DNA from: Maritimibacter sp. HL-12
Lineage (GTDB): Bacteria; Pseudomonadota; Alphaproteobacteria; Rhodobacterales; Rhodobacteraceae
Direction of reading: 5' to 3'
DNA: 64,000 nucleotides
Assembly: GCF_900177545.1 (NCBI RefSeq)
Contig: NZ_FXBQ01000001.1
Coordinates: 1,134,122-1,198,121 of the forward strand
Under the pieces are notes generated by a model. That model worked only from the letters and a program-made list of their open reading frames with translations. It was not told the DNA's origin and made no database searches. This document shows positions 27,661 to 37,495 of this stretch, piece by piece (the first letter of the stretch is position 1; every line of letters begins with the position of its first letter). The translations under genes were made by a program, and so were the position numbers.

Positions 27661-29405
27661 GCCACGCCCCCGAGGTTGCCCCCACGCAAGCCCGGTTGGA
27701 TTTCGTGCAGGTTTTGCACCACCTTCCCAAGCACCTCGTCGCGCGGACCGAGCGCCCGGAGCCTGCCCCGGTCGAGCACCATGAGCATTTCGCATTCGCT
27801 GATCGCGGAAGGCCGGTGCGCCATGACGATCACCGCTCCGCCGCGCGCCTTGGTTTTCCGCATCGCGCGGTTGAGGGCGATGGTTCCCTCGTGGTCGAGG
27901 TTCGAGTTTGGCTCGTCGAGAACGAGGATCAACGGGTCGCCATACAGCGCGCGGGCAAGGGCGATGCGCTGCATCTGTCCACCGGAGAACACCGCTCCGC
28001 CGGTCGTGACACGGGTATCGTAGCCGTCCGGGAGGCCGACGATCATGTCATGCGCAGCCGCGCCACGGGCCGCCTCGATCACCGCCCCGGCGTCCGGGTC
28101 GACCGACAGCCCGGCGATGTTTTCGGCAATGGTTCCATCGAAGAGCCGCACCCGCTGCGGCAGGTACCCGATGTAGCGCGCCCGTGCCTCGGGCGTGTAT
28201 TGATCGAGCGGCACCCCATCCAGCCGGATCGTCCCCCTGAGCGGGACCCAGGCGCCCGTGATGGCATGGGCAAGCGAGGATTTCCCCGACCCGGAAGGCC
28301 CGATCACCCCGAGCGCAAGACCCGGGCGCAGAACGAACGAGACCGCCTGCAGAACCGGCTCGGCCCGACCCGGGGGGGCCACGCCGAGGTTTCCCGCTGC
28401 AAGATGGGCGGCAGGTTCTGGCAGGGCAAGCCGCGGTGCCGGTTCCGGGGTAGCGGCCAGTTCATCGATCAGGGCTTGCCACCCCAGGCGGGCACGCTGG
28501 ACCGCAGGCCAATGGCCGATTGCCATTTCCACCGGCGCAAGCGCCCGACCGAGCAGGATCGAGGCAGCGATCATCGCCCCCGCGCTTAGCTCGCCCCGCA
28601 GCACGAGCAACGCCCCGAGCCCGAGCATCGCCGATTGCAGGAACATGCGGAATGACTTCGAGATCGAGGCGAATTGCCCGGCCCGGTCAGACGCATGGAT
28701 GATGTCGCGCAACGCGGCATCCTGCAGATGGTGCCACCGGGCGAACACGCCACCGGACATGCCGAGCGCGCGGACCATTTCGGCGTCGCCCCGCAGGTCT
28801 TGCGCGAGATGGTCTGCCCGCGCGGCACCCCGGTCGGCAGCGGCGGCGAGGCCCGAGGTGAGCCTCTGGTTGAGCATGGCGAGACCGATCAGCAGCCCGC
28901 CCCCGGCGAGGGCAAAGGCCCCAAGCCACGGGTGAAACACCGCGATCCCGGCGAGAAACACCGGGGTCCAGGGAATATCGAACAGCGCGGTGATGACGGG
29001 TGACGCGAACACTCGTTGCACCGCATCGAGATCCCGGAGCGCGTTGGCATTGTGCCCGGCGGAACCCGCACCGTGCGGCGCGCGCCGGAGCATGGCGGAG
29101 AAAACCCGGCGGTCAAGACAGGTCCGAAACCCGGCCCCAACCCGCGCGAGCACCCGCCCGCGCGCATAATCGAGAAGTCCCATCATCAGGAAAAGGAAGG
29201 TCATCAGCGCGAACAGCACGGCCAGCGTGGCCTCCGAGCGCGACCCCAGCACATGATCGTAGACCAAGAGCATGAACAGGGGGCCGGTCAGCATCAGCAG
29301 ATTGACAAGCACGGAAAACAGGCCCACGGCCCAAAGCAATCCCCCTCGCGCACGCAGAACCGCCCGCAACTCCGCTTTTGCATGGCGCTTGTCCACGAAT
29401 CCCAT
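27657..29405 (-). CDS. Type I secretion ABC transporter (PrtD family)
   Basis: 582 residues. An N-terminal six-helix membrane domain (about 15-300) is followed by the ATPase: Walker A GPSGSGKSS, the Q-loop YLPQRVRLFDGTIAENIAG, signature FSGGQMQRIALARAL, Walker B LILVLDEPNSNLD and the H-loop MAHRPSA. There is no N-terminal peptidase or C39-like domain, as expected for RTX/protease-type exporters. AAGGCGAC precedes the ATG at 29405. No secreted substrate or TolC gene is in the window. Confidence 0.93.
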   Translation of the reverse strand: MGFVDKRHAKAELRAVLRARGGLLWAVGLFSVLVNLLMLTGPLFMLLVYDHVLGSRSEATLAVLFALMTFLFLMMGLLDYARGRVLARVGAGFRTCLDRRVFSAMLRRAPHGAGSAGHNANALRDLDAVQRVFASPVITALFDIPWTPVFLAGIAVFHPWLGAFALAGGGLLIGLAMLNQRLTSGLAAAADRGAARADHLAQDLRGDAEMVRALGMSGGVFARWHHLQDAALRDIIHASDRAGQFASISKSFRMFLQSAMLGLGALLVLRGELSAGAMIAASILLGRALAPVEMAIGHWPAVQRARLGWQALIDELAATPEPAPRLALPEPAAHLAAGNLGVAPPGRAEPVLQAVSFVLRPGLALGVIGPSGSGKSSLAHAITGAWVPLRGTIRLDGVPLDQYTPEARARYIGYLPQRVRLFDGTIAENIAGLSVDPDAGAVIEAARGAAAHDMIVGLPDGYDTRVTTGGAVFSGGQMQRIALARALYGDPLILVLDEPNSNLDHEGTIALNRAMRKTKARGGAVIVMAHRPSAISECEMLMVLDRGRLRALGPRDEVLGKVVQNLHEIQPGLRGGNLGGVA

Positions 29406-29486
29406 GTCGCCTTGCCCGTTCCGACGGCGCACCAAGGCGCCCGCCGGCACAGGGTGCGCGCAAATCCCCAAGATTTGGTTATGGCC

Positions 29487-31655
29487 TCAGCGATCGATCC
29501 CGAGAATCGAGCGCAACACGCCCATCAACGAGTCTTCGCCCGGCGGCGTTCGCGTTGTCCCGCCTTGTCCCCCCGGCTGTGGAACGCCGGTTTCCGCGGT
29601 CGGCGGCGCGTCCGGGCGGATCATCGGCAGCGGGTGTGGCGGCATATCCTGGTGCACCCGGACCATCGTTTCGCGCCAGATCTCTGCCGGTAGCCCGCCC
29701 CCGGTCACGCCGGTGAGAGGCGTATTGTCGTCGTAGCCCATCCAGACCCCGGCGACGTAGTCGGCCGTGAAGCCAAGAAACCACGCGTCTCGCGCGGCGC
29801 TGGTGGTGCCGGTCTTGCCCGCCACCTCGCGGTCATCGAGCCGCGCGCGCTGTCCCGAACCGCTCTCGACAGCCTGGTTCATCATGTAGGTGAGGGCCTG
29901 CGCCGCCTGCGGGGTGATGACCCGTTCGCCGATCCCGCCCGCCTGTTCCATCAGCGGCGCGTTGTCGCCGAGCAGGCGCAGGTCGACAAGGCCGTAAGGT
30001 GTGACCGAGGAGCCGCCGTTGAGGATGCCCGCATAGGCCCCCGACATTTCCAGCAAGGTCGATTCCGATGCCCCCAGCGCCAGCGCCGGGCCAAGGGCGA
30101 GATTGCTCTCGATGCCGAACATCGCGGCCACGGTGCGCACGTTCTCGCGGCCCACGGCTTCCGAGAGTTTCACGGCGGGAATGTTGAGCGAGTCGCGCAA
30201 GGCATCGGTGAGGGTCACCCAGCCTCGGGTCTTGCGGTCGAAGTTGGACGGACACCACTCACCCGACCCGACGATGTTCATGCAGAACGGCGCATCCTCG
30301 ATCAGGCTGTCGTAGCGCCAGCCGAGATCGAGCGCGGCACCGTAGACGAAGGGCTTGAACGACGAGCCGGTTTGCCGCAGAGCCTGGGTCGCGCGGTTGA
30401 ACGTGCCCGAGCTCTCGATCTTGCGCCCGCCCACCATCGCGCGCACCGCGCCGTCGGCGCTCATCACCACGATCGCCGCCTGCGCCTTGGAATCCGGGCT
30501 GACCTTGGTTTCGAAAACATGCGCCAGGGCCTCTTCCGCCGCCTTCTGGATCGCCTGATCGAACGTGGTGCGGATGATCACGTCCTCGGTCGTGTCGCGG
30601 GTAAGGAACGAGGGGCCCGAGGCCATCACCCAGTCGGCGAAGTTCCCACCCGCCCGCGCCTCGGCTGCGGCGGAAAGCTCCGCCGGGTTGGCCCGGGCAT
30701 CAGCGGCCTCTTCCGCCGTGAGGTAGCCTTGCTCCTCCATCAACCGAAGCACGGTGAGCGCCCGGTCCCAACTGCGCTGCAGGTTGGCCGTGGGTGCCAG
30801 TGTGCTGGGTGCCGTCAGCAGCCCGGCCAGCACCGCCGCTTCGGAAGGATTGATCTGGCTCGCCGACTTGCCGAAATAGCGTTGGCTCGCCGCCTCGAAA
30901 CCATAGGAACCGGCACCGAGGTAGGCGCGGTTGAGGTAGATCGTGAGGATTTCGTTCTTGGAGTACTTGGCCTCCAGCGCCAGTGCGAAAACCGCTTCCT
31001 TGATCTTGCGCCAGAGCGACGTTTCGCGGCAATCGGCCTCGTATTCGCGCTCGGTCATGCCCGAGGCCGGATCGTAGGGCACGCCGAGGCAGACAAGCTT
31101 GGCGCTTTGCTGGGTCAGGGTCGAGCCGCCATGGCCGGAGAGCGGCCCGCGTCCGGCCGCGAGGTTGATCCGCATTGCGCTGGCAATGCCGCGCGGGCTG
31201 ATGCCGAAATGCTGGTAGAAGCGCCGGTCCTCGGTGGCGATCACGGCATTCCTGAGATGCGGCGACAGCGTCTCGGCGGTGACCAGCCCGCCATATTGAT
31301 CCCCGCGCCACGCGAAAACCTCGCCATGACGGTCGAGCAGGGTCACCGAACCCTGCGCCCGCCCGTCGACGAGCTGGCCAAGCGGCGGCATCGTGGAGGC
31401 GAAATAGAACACCCCGGCCCCGATCATGATCCCGACCACAAGCGTGGCAACCACTGCCAGCCGCAATCCAAGACGGAAGATCCAGCGCAGCAACGCCAGC
31501 GGCCAAGCAATGAAGAACGGCCGCCGCCGCCGCGGCCGCCGGGGCTTGTGCGGCGGCTTCGCGGGCGGTTTTTTCGCCGACTTCTTGCCCCGCGACGCGC
31601 CGGAATAGCGCTTGTCCGCCACCAGCGGCGGTCGCCGCGAACCTTTCTGTGCCAT
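29487..31655 (-). CDS. mrcA: Penicillin-binding protein 1A (bifunctional transglycosylase/transpeptidase)
   Basis: 722 residues. A basic Lys/Pro/Arg-rich cytoplasmic tail (1-50) and one membrane anchor (about 55-80) precede the GT51 domain with EDRRFYQHFG (catalytic Glu), GGSTLTQQ and the second block KIKEAVFALALEAKYSKNEILTIYLN. The transpeptidase domain has TGSSFKP (catalytic Ser), SLN and KTGTTS. It polymerises and crosslinks peptidoglycan. The C-terminus is a Pro/Gly-rich tail. Whether it is class 1a or a related subclass is by general similarity. It is transcribed divergently from glnK. Confidence 0.94.
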   Translation of the reverse strand: MAQKGSRRPPLVADKRYSGASRGKKSAKKPPAKPPHKPRRPRRRRPFFIAWPLALLRWIFRLGLRLAVVATLVVGIMIGAGVFYFASTMPPLGQLVDGRAQGSVTLLDRHGEVFAWRGDQYGGLVTAETLSPHLRNAVIATEDRRFYQHFGISPRGIASAMRINLAAGRGPLSGHGGSTLTQQSAKLVCLGVPYDPASGMTEREYEADCRETSLWRKIKEAVFALALEAKYSKNEILTIYLNRAYLGAGSYGFEAASQRYFGKSASQINPSEAAVLAGLLTAPSTLAPTANLQRSWDRALTVLRLMEEQGYLTAEEAADARANPAELSAAAEARAGGNFADWVMASGPSFLTRDTTEDVIIRTTFDQAIQKAAEEALAHVFETKVSPDSKAQAAIVVMSADGAVRAMVGGRKIESSGTFNRATQALRQTGSSFKPFVYGAALDLGWRYDSLIEDAPFCMNIVGSGEWCPSNFDRKTRGWVTLTDALRDSLNIPAVKLSEAVGRENVRTVAAMFGIESNLALGPALALGASESTLLEMSGAYAGILNGGSSVTPYGLVDLRLLGDNAPLMEQAGGIGERVITPQAAQALTYMMNQAVESGSGQRARLDDREVAGKTGTTSAARDAWFLGFTADYVAGVWMGYDDNTPLTGVTGGGLPAEIWRETMVRVHQDMPPHPLPMIRPDAPPTAETGVPQPGGQGGTTRTPPGEDSLMGVLRSILGIDR

Positions 31656-31763
31656 TGATACGGTCCGACCTGCTCTGTTTTCCGACCAACATAACGACTC
31701 GCCCCGGCGAAGACGAGAGCGAAGACGACGCCGGGCGTCACTGCCCATTTTTTAGCCGCCTAA

Positions 31764-32261
<498 letters not shown>

Positions 32262-32295
32262 GACGGGCCGGACCGAGACAAAAAGGACCAATCCA

Positions 32296-33642
32296 ATGAA
32301 TATCAAGACATTCCTTCCCCTCGCGGCCGCCGCGGCACTTGTGCCGGCGCTCGGGTTTGCGCAGGAAGCCGAGGAAGCGGCGATGGCCACGGGCGAAGCC
32401 GCGGAACACACCCAGTTCATTCTCAACACGCTGCTGTTTCTTGTCGGCGGCTTCCTCGTGTTCTGGATGGCCGCGGGCTTCTCGATGCTCGAAGCGGGCC
32501 TCGTGCGCTCCAAGAACGTGACGATGCAGCTCACCAAGAACGTCGGCCTGTTTTCCATTGCCGCGATCATGTACTGGCTGATCGGCTTCAACCTGATGTA
32601 TCCGGGCGATGGCTGGCTGATCCCGGGCTGGCTGGGGCCAATCTTCTCGCCCACCGTACTCGAAGCCGTGGGCGTTGGTGCCGATGGCGTCGGTGACATC
32701 ACCTATGCTTCAGTCGGGTCGGATTTCTTCTTCCAGCTGATGTTCGCGGCCACCACCGCCTCGATCGTCTCCGGCACGCTGGCCGAGCGCGTCAAGCTGT
32801 GGCCCTTCCTGCTCTTCGTCGTCGTGCTGACCGGCTTGATCTACCCGATCGAAGCTTCCTGGCAGTGGGGTGGCGGCTGGCTGTCCGAGGCCGGGTTCTC
32901 CGATTTTGCCGGCTCCACGCTGGTGCACGCCGCAGGTGGCTTCGCCGCGCTCGCCGGTGCCATCGTGCTCGGCGCGCGGAAAGGTAAGTACGGCAAGGAT
33001 GGCAAGGTCAACGCCATGCCCGGCTCGAACCTCGCACTGGCCACGCTCGGCACCTTCATCCTGTGGCTCGGCTGGTTCGGCTTCAACGGCGGCTCGCAAC
33101 TTGCCATGGGCACGATCGGTGACGTGGCCGACGTGAGCCGGATCTTCGCCAACACCAACATGGCCGCCGCAGCCGGTGCCGTGGCCGCGCTGATCCTGAC
33201 CCAGGTGATCTACAAGAAGGTCGACCTCACGATGGTGCTCAACGGCGCGCTCGCAGGCCTGGTCTCGATCACCGCCGAACCGCTCGCACCCTCGCTGTTC
33301 CAGGCGCTGATCATCGGCGGTATCGGCGGCGTGATCGTGGTCTTCGCCGTGCCGATGCTCGACAAGCTGAAGATCGACGACGTGGTCGGCGCCATCCCGG
33401 TGCACCTGATCGCGGGCTTCTGGGGCACCTTCATCGTGGCCTGGACCAACAGCGGTGCTTCCTTCGGCACGCAGATCATCGGCTTTGCCGCCATCGGTGC
33501 CTTCGTCTTCGTCACCAGCCTCGTGGTCTTCTACCTGATCAAGATGGTCATCGGCCTGCGGGTTTCCGAGGAAGCCGAGGTCATGGGGCTCGACAAGGCC
33601 GAGCTTGGCATGGAGGCCTACCCCGAGTTTACCCCCGGCTAA
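32296..33642 (+). CDS. amtB: Ammonium transporter AmtB
   Basis: 448 residues with a cleavable signal peptide (MNIKTFLPLAAAAALVPALGFAQ) and 11 expected membrane helices. The pore's twin histidines are in LVHAAGGF and IPVHLIAGFWG, and FQLMFAATTASIVSG is a family signature. It conducts NH3/NH4+ and is gated by GlnK. AAAAGGACC precedes the ATG. A strong terminator follows the stop. Confidence 0.97.
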   Translation: MNIKTFLPLAAAAALVPALGFAQEAEEAAMATGEAAEHTQFILNTLLFLVGGFLVFWMAAGFSMLEAGLVRSKNVTMQLTKNVGLFSIAAIMYWLIGFNLMYPGDGWLIPGWLGPIFSPTVLEAVGVGADGVGDITYASVGSDFFFQLMFAATTASIVSGTLAERVKLWPFLLFVVVLTGLIYPIEASWQWGGGWLSEAGFSDFAGSTLVHAAGGFAALAGAIVLGARKGKYGKDGKVNAMPGSNLALATLGTFILWLGWFGFNGGSQLAMGTIGDVADVSRIFANTNMAAAAGAVAALILTQVIYKKVDLTMVLNGALAGLVSITAEPLAPSLFQALIIGGIGGVIVVFAVPMLDKLKIDDVVGAIPVHLIAGFWGTFIVAWTNSGASFGTQIIGFAAIGAFVFVTSLVVFYLIKMVIGLRVSEEAEVMGLDKAELGMEAYPEFTPG

Positions 33643-33670
33643 GCATTCCTCCCATTAGCCGCGAAAACCG

Positions 33671-33700
33671 GCCCGGGCGTTCGCGCCCGGGCTTCTTGTT
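33671..33700 (+). terminator. Rho-independent terminator of glnK-amtB
   Basis: Perfect 9-bp stem GCCCGGGCG (33671-33679) and CGCCCGGGC (33684-33692) with a TTCG tetraloop, followed by TTCTTGTT. It lies 28 bp after the amtB stop. Confidence 0.85.
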
Positions 33701-33737
33701 GAAAAAATGGGCGGCTGCGCCGCGCAGTCCATTTCGA

Positions 33738-33788
33738 TGAGGGGCGCTGCCCCTCAAACTCCCCGAGGTATTTCCGGACCCAAGAAGC
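33738..33788 (+). repeat. Rhodobacterales-type intergenic repeat (hairpin + GAGGTATTT core)
   Basis: TGAGGGGC-GCT-GCCCCTCA (33738-33756) is followed by ACTCCCC and GAGGTATTTCCGGACCC (33765-33781). The 17-bp core matches the minus-strand sequence at 3964-3980 in 16 positions, and a similar GGGGGC-AGA-GCCCCC hairpin lies at 55657-55675. Confidence 0.5.
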
Positions 33789-33791
33789 CGA

Positions 33792-33817
33792 AACGCCGGG
33801 CCCTGAAGCCCGGCGTT
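33792..33817. terminator. Hairpin after the aminotransferase gene
   Basis: Perfect 10-bp stem AACGCCGGGC (33792-33801) and GCCCGGCGTT (33808-33817) with loop CCTGAA. Situated 29 bp beyond the stop of the minus-strand aminotransferase. The T-richness is modest on both sides, so it may serve either strand. Confidence 0.6.
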
Positions 33818-33845
33818 GTGCGTTTTCTCGCGTCTGGCGGGTGGC

Positions 33846-35030
33846 TCAGACGCCCGCGTCGACGATCGCGTCTGCGAGGATGTCGATGGTACGCTCGTTC
33901 AGCCCGGCGATGTTCATCCGGCTGTCACCGACCATGTAGATCGCGTGCTTGTCGCGCATGTAGGCCACCTGCTCCGGGGTGGCCCCGAGCCGGGAGAACA
34001 TGCCGCGATGCTCGGCGATGAAACCGAAACGGTCGGACCCGGTGCGCGCGCGCAGGGCCTCGGCAAGACGCTTGCGCAAGGCGAGCATGCCGGTGCGCAC
34101 CGCTTCCAGTTCCGCCGCCCAGTCGGCCCGCAAGCTGGAATCGTCGAGGATCATCTGCACCAGCCTTGCGCCGTGGTCGGGCGGGAAGGAAAAGTTCTGA
34201 CGGTTGAGATGGGCAAGGCTCGCCTGCGTCAGCGCCTTCGATTTCGCGGTGGGCGCGACCGCCATCAGAAGCCCGGTGCGCTCGCGGTAAAGGCCGAAGT
34301 TCTTCGAGCAGCTCGCCGCGATCATGGTTTCGGGCAGGCGCGCGGCAACAAGCCGGGTGCCCGCCGCGTCTTCCTCGAGCCCGTCGCCGAAGCCCTGGTA
34401 GGCGATGTCGATCAGGGGCACCGCGCCCTTGGCCTCAAGCAGCGTGGCGACCTCGTCCCATTGCGGCAGGGTGAGGTTGGCGCCGGTGGGGTTGTGGCAG
34501 GCACCGTGCAGGAGCACCACGTCGCCGGATTTCACCGCGCCGAGGTCTTCCATCATCCCGGCGAAATCCACCGCGCGGGACTCGTTGTCGAAGTAGCGAT
34601 ACTCGGTCATCTTCATGCCGAGGTGCCGGATGATCGAGGGATGGTTCGGCCAGGTCGGTGCCGAGAGCCAGACGGTGGCCTCCGGCGTGGCCATCTGGAT
34701 CAGTTCGAGCGCCTGGTGGATCGCGCCGGTGCCGCCGGGCTGCGCCGCGAAGGCAAGGCGGTCGTCCTCGATCGTATCGCCCAGCACAAGTCCCGAAAGC
34801 GCACGACCGAAGGCCGGGTCGCCGGCGAGCGCGGTATAGGTCTTGGTGGTTTCCGCCTCCCAGAGCTGCTTCTCGGCGGCCTTTACCGCGCGCATCACCG
34901 GCGTGTTGCCCGAGGCGTCCTTGTAGACACCGACGCCGAGGTCGATCTTGGTGTCGCGCGGATCGTCACGATACTCGGCCATGAGCGCGATGATCTTGTC
35001 GGCGGGAAGTTCCTTGAGGTGTTCGAACAT
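33846..35030 (-). CDS. Aromatic amino acid / aspartate aminotransferase (class I)
   Basis: 394 residues, PLP enzyme of the AspC/TyrB family. The PLP lysine is K243 in SCSKNFGLYRERTG; GVGVYKDASGNTPVMRAV, HGACHNPTGANL and SRMNIAGLNE match the family. It exchanges amino groups between aspartate, tyrosine or phenylalanine and 2-oxoglutarate; sequence does not separate AspC from TyrB activity. ATG 35030 is the family start; the frame continues upstream only as a shadow of the next gene. It is 32 bp downstream of the sulfurtransferase gene on the same strand. Confidence 0.92.
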   Translation of the reverse strand: MFEHLKELPADKIIALMAEYRDDPRDTKIDLGVGVYKDASGNTPVMRAVKAAEKQLWEAETTKTYTALAGDPAFGRALSGLVLGDTIEDDRLAFAAQPGGTGAIHQALELIQMATPEATVWLSAPTWPNHPSIIRHLGMKMTEYRYFDNESRAVDFAGMMEDLGAVKSGDVVLLHGACHNPTGANLTLPQWDEVATLLEAKGAVPLIDIAYQGFGDGLEEDAAGTRLVAARLPETMIAASCSKNFGLYRERTGLLMAVAPTAKSKALTQASLAHLNRQNFSFPPDHGARLVQMILDDSSLRADWAAELEAVRTGMLALRKRLAEALRARTGSDRFGFIAEHRGMFSRLGATPEQVAYMRDKHAIYMVGDSRMNIAGLNERTIDILADAIVDAGV

Positions 35031-35062
35031 GGAGAGGGTCCTGTCTGGCATAGGCGGGGCGA

Positions 35063-35917
35063 TCAGGCCCCGGTTGCGATCCTGAGGTCGTTGTACATGC
35101 CCCATTCGGCCCATGCGCCATCGTAGACGGCATGGCGGGGATGGCCGATGCGGGTGAGCGCGAGATCGAGGATGCAGGCATTGATCCCCGAGCCGCAGGT
35201 GGAAATCACTGGCTTGTCGAGGTCGATACCCGCCGCCGTGAACACCGCCGCGAGGTCTGCCGGGGATTTCATCGTCTGGTCGGCGTTGAGAAGTTCGCCC
35301 CAGGGCACGTTCTTGGAGCCCGGGATATGGCCCATGCGCAGGCCCGGCCGCGGTTCCGGCGCTTCGCCGCGAAACCGGTCGGCGGCGCGGGCATCGACGA
35401 TCTGCCAGTCGCCCAGCTTCGAGGCGGCGGCAACCTGGGTGACATCCTTCACCATGTCGTTCTGACGCGTCACGGTCATGTGCCGGTCGCGCACCAGCGG
35501 GCGGGTATTGGTGACCGGGCGGCCCTCGGCCAGCCACTTCGGCAGGCCGCCATCGAGCACGGCGATATCGGACTTGCCCATCAGGCGGAACAGCCACCAG
35601 ACGCGCGGCGCGGAGAAGATCCCGGCGCTGTCGTAGACCACCACCTGGTGCCCGTCGCCCACGCCCATCGCGCGCATCCGGCTCATGAATTTCTCCACCG
35701 GCGGCACCATGTGCGGCAACTCCGAGCGCAGATCGGCGATATCGTCGATATCGAAGAACCGCGCACCGCGGATGTGAGCCTCGGTGTAGTCCGCCTTCGG
35801 ATCACGGTCGACATTCGGCAGATACCAGGAGGCATCGAGCAGCCGCAGGTCGGGGTCGTCGAGGTGTTGGGCCAGCCAGTCGGTCGAGACCAGTGTTTTC
35901 GGGTCGCTCTGAGGCAT
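35063..35917 (-). CDS. sseA: 3-mercaptopyruvate sulfurtransferase
   Basis: 284 residues, two rhodanese domains. The C-terminal one is active with Cys241 in STCGSGINACI; the loop CGSG(I) is the mercaptopyruvate-type signature, in contrast to the CRKG of thiosulfate sulfurtransferases. It transfers sulfur from 3-mercaptopyruvate to a thiol or cyanide. It precedes the aminotransferase in the same unit: transamination of cysteine by an AspC-type enzyme yields 3-mercaptopyruvate, so the pair could act in sequence (inference). Confidence 0.92.
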   Translation of the reverse strand: MPQSDPKTLVSTDWLAQHLDDPDLRLLDASWYLPNVDRDPKADYTEAHIRGARFFDIDDIADLRSELPHMVPPVEKFMSRMRAMGVGDGHQVVVYDSAGIFSAPRVWWLFRLMGKSDIAVLDGGLPKWLAEGRPVTNTRPLVRDRHMTVTRQNDMVKDVTQVAAASKLGDWQIVDARAADRFRGEAPEPRPGLRMGHIPGSKNVPWGELLNADQTMKSPADLAAVFTAAGIDLDKPVISTCGSGINACILDLALTRIGHPRHAVYDGAWAEWGMYNDLRIATGA

Positions 35918-35978
35918 ATCGGTTCCCCCGTTTTTCCAAAACCTTGCCTACAAAGCGGGGCGGAGCGAAGCAAGGGAA

Positions 35979-37199
35979 TTAGGCGCGGTCGGCCCGCATG
36001 GCGAGAACCGCGCCGAGAAGCGCCACCGCGCCCCCCGCGACGAAGGCGTGGCCCAGTGTCGTGGCCCCGGCGATGGCCGCCCCGATGAAGGGCGCGCTGA
36101 GGATGGCGAGGGTGTTGATCGCCTCGCCGAGAGCCGCCATGCGCGCCATGTGACTCGGCGGCGTTTCGTTCTGGATCACGGTCCGGATCGGCACCAGCGC
36201 GGCCGCCGATGTGAACCCGACGAAGGCGGACCCGGCGAAAAACACCGGGTAGGGCGGCGCGACGGCAAGCGCGGCGGAAAGCCCAACGGCCGCGACGAGG
36301 GCCCCGGACGCCGCCATCGCGAAGGCAATCTGGCGAAACGGCCGGGCGCGCCCTGCGCCGCCCGAGAACAACGCGCCCGCCACGCCGCCCGCCCCGACCG
36401 CCGAGAGAATGAAGCCGAGCTGGATCTCGCTGAACCCGAAATCACGGGTCAGCGGGGCAAAGAAACTGTCGTAGAGAAAGACGCCGAAAAACCCCAGCGC
36501 CATGAGCCCGAGCGCATTCGACAGGGCCGGGCGGTCGCGGGCAATGTGCAGGCCCTCCGCCAGTTGCGCCAGCATCCCGCCCGCCGCCGCCCCGGTTTCG
36601 GCACGCGAGATCGGGGCGAGCCGCAGAAGCAGAAGCGCCGCAAGCGCCGACACCCCGGCATTCAGCAGAAAAACTTCGGCAGGTGCGAGCGCGACCAGCA
36701 GCATGCCGCCAAGGCCGGGCGCAACGATCTTTGCCGCCTGGTTCAACCCGAGGCTGAGGCCGTTCATCGCGGCGCGCTCGCCGGGTGCGGTCAATGCCTG
36801 GATCGACGCCTGCCGCGCCGGGGTGAAAAACGAGTCGAATGCCCCGCGCAGAAAGACCAGCGCAAGCAGCACCGGCCAGTCCTGTGCCAGCGCAAAGAGC
36901 GCCGTGGCACCGGCCTTGGCGACGTTGGACCAGATCATCACGCCGCGCAGCGGGAGCCGATCGGCAATCACCCCTGCCACCGGCCCGACAAGCAGGTAGG
37001 GCAGGCCCATGGCCACGGCGAGCAGCGCGAAGACCAACGGATCGACCTTCCAGCCATAGGCGAGAAGTGCTGCGAGCGCGGTGAAATCGAGCCAGTCGGC
37101 CAGATCGGCGGGTGCCTGCGCGACCAGCAGGCGCCGAAGCTGGGCGTTGCCACGGATCGCACCAAGGCCGCTTGTGTCGTTGTCCCAGGAGGCGGTCAT
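35979..37199 (-). CDS. MFS transporter
   Basis: 406 residues with about 12 hydrophobic helices. The cytoplasmic loop GVIADRLPLRGVMIWSN between helices 2 and 3 is the MFS motif A-like segment, and VFLRGAFDSFFTPARQASIQALT is typical of the MFS_3/enterobactin-exporter-like group. The substrate is unknown. It ends 62 bp before the sulfurtransferase start on the same strand. Confidence 0.85.
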   Translation of the reverse strand: MTASWDNDTSGLGAIRGNAQLRRLLVAQAPADLADWLDFTALAALLAYGWKVDPLVFALLAVAMGLPYLLVGPVAGVIADRLPLRGVMIWSNVAKAGATALFALAQDWPVLLALVFLRGAFDSFFTPARQASIQALTAPGERAAMNGLSLGLNQAAKIVAPGLGGMLLVALAPAEVFLLNAGVSALAALLLLRLAPISRAETGAAAGGMLAQLAEGLHIARDRPALSNALGLMALGFFGVFLYDSFFAPLTRDFGFSEIQLGFILSAVGAGGVAGALFSGGAGRARPFRQIAFAMAASGALVAAVGLSAALAVAPPYPVFFAGSAFVGFTSAAALVPIRTVIQNETPPSHMARMAALGEAINTLAILSAPFIGAAIAGATTLGHAFVAGGAVALLGAVLAMRADRA

Positions 37200-37271
37200 C
37201 CGCGAAACCTAGCCAGCGCGGTGATCCTGGGCAAGTCGCAGGAAGCCCGGGTTGGCCCCGGTCCGCGCCGG

Positions 37272-37394
37272 TCACGTCACGATCATCGACCTGATCACGC
37301 CGACCAGCGCCGTGATGACGCCATCGCCGACGCCACCCGAGGCGACCTTGCCGCCGCCCGCGCCCGCGATGAGGCTGGGGATGAGGTATTCCAT
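37272..37394 (-). CDS. Glycine-rich 40-residue small protein
   Basis: A short gene. MEYLIPSLIAGAGGG opens the protein, followed by a Lys and a Gly/Val-rich stretch with GxxxG spacing, and the end is VGVIRSMIVT. The ATG at 37394 is preceded by GGAGGGAAAC, a near-perfect ribosome binding site, which is the main support for its reality. It is hydrophobic enough for one membrane-embedded segment. No family was recognised; the gene lies alone between the MFS and YaiI genes, all on the minus strand. Confidence 0.5.
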   Translation of the reverse strand: MEYLIPSLIAGAGGGKVASGGVGDGVITALVGVIRSMIVT

Positions 37395-37495
37395 GTTTCC
37401 CTCCGGCGGGCTTGATTCCCGCATGTTGTGGGCACTCGCATCCGGCCCGCCGGCAAAGGCCAGCCGGGCGGCGACAATCGACCGAAGCGGAAGGA

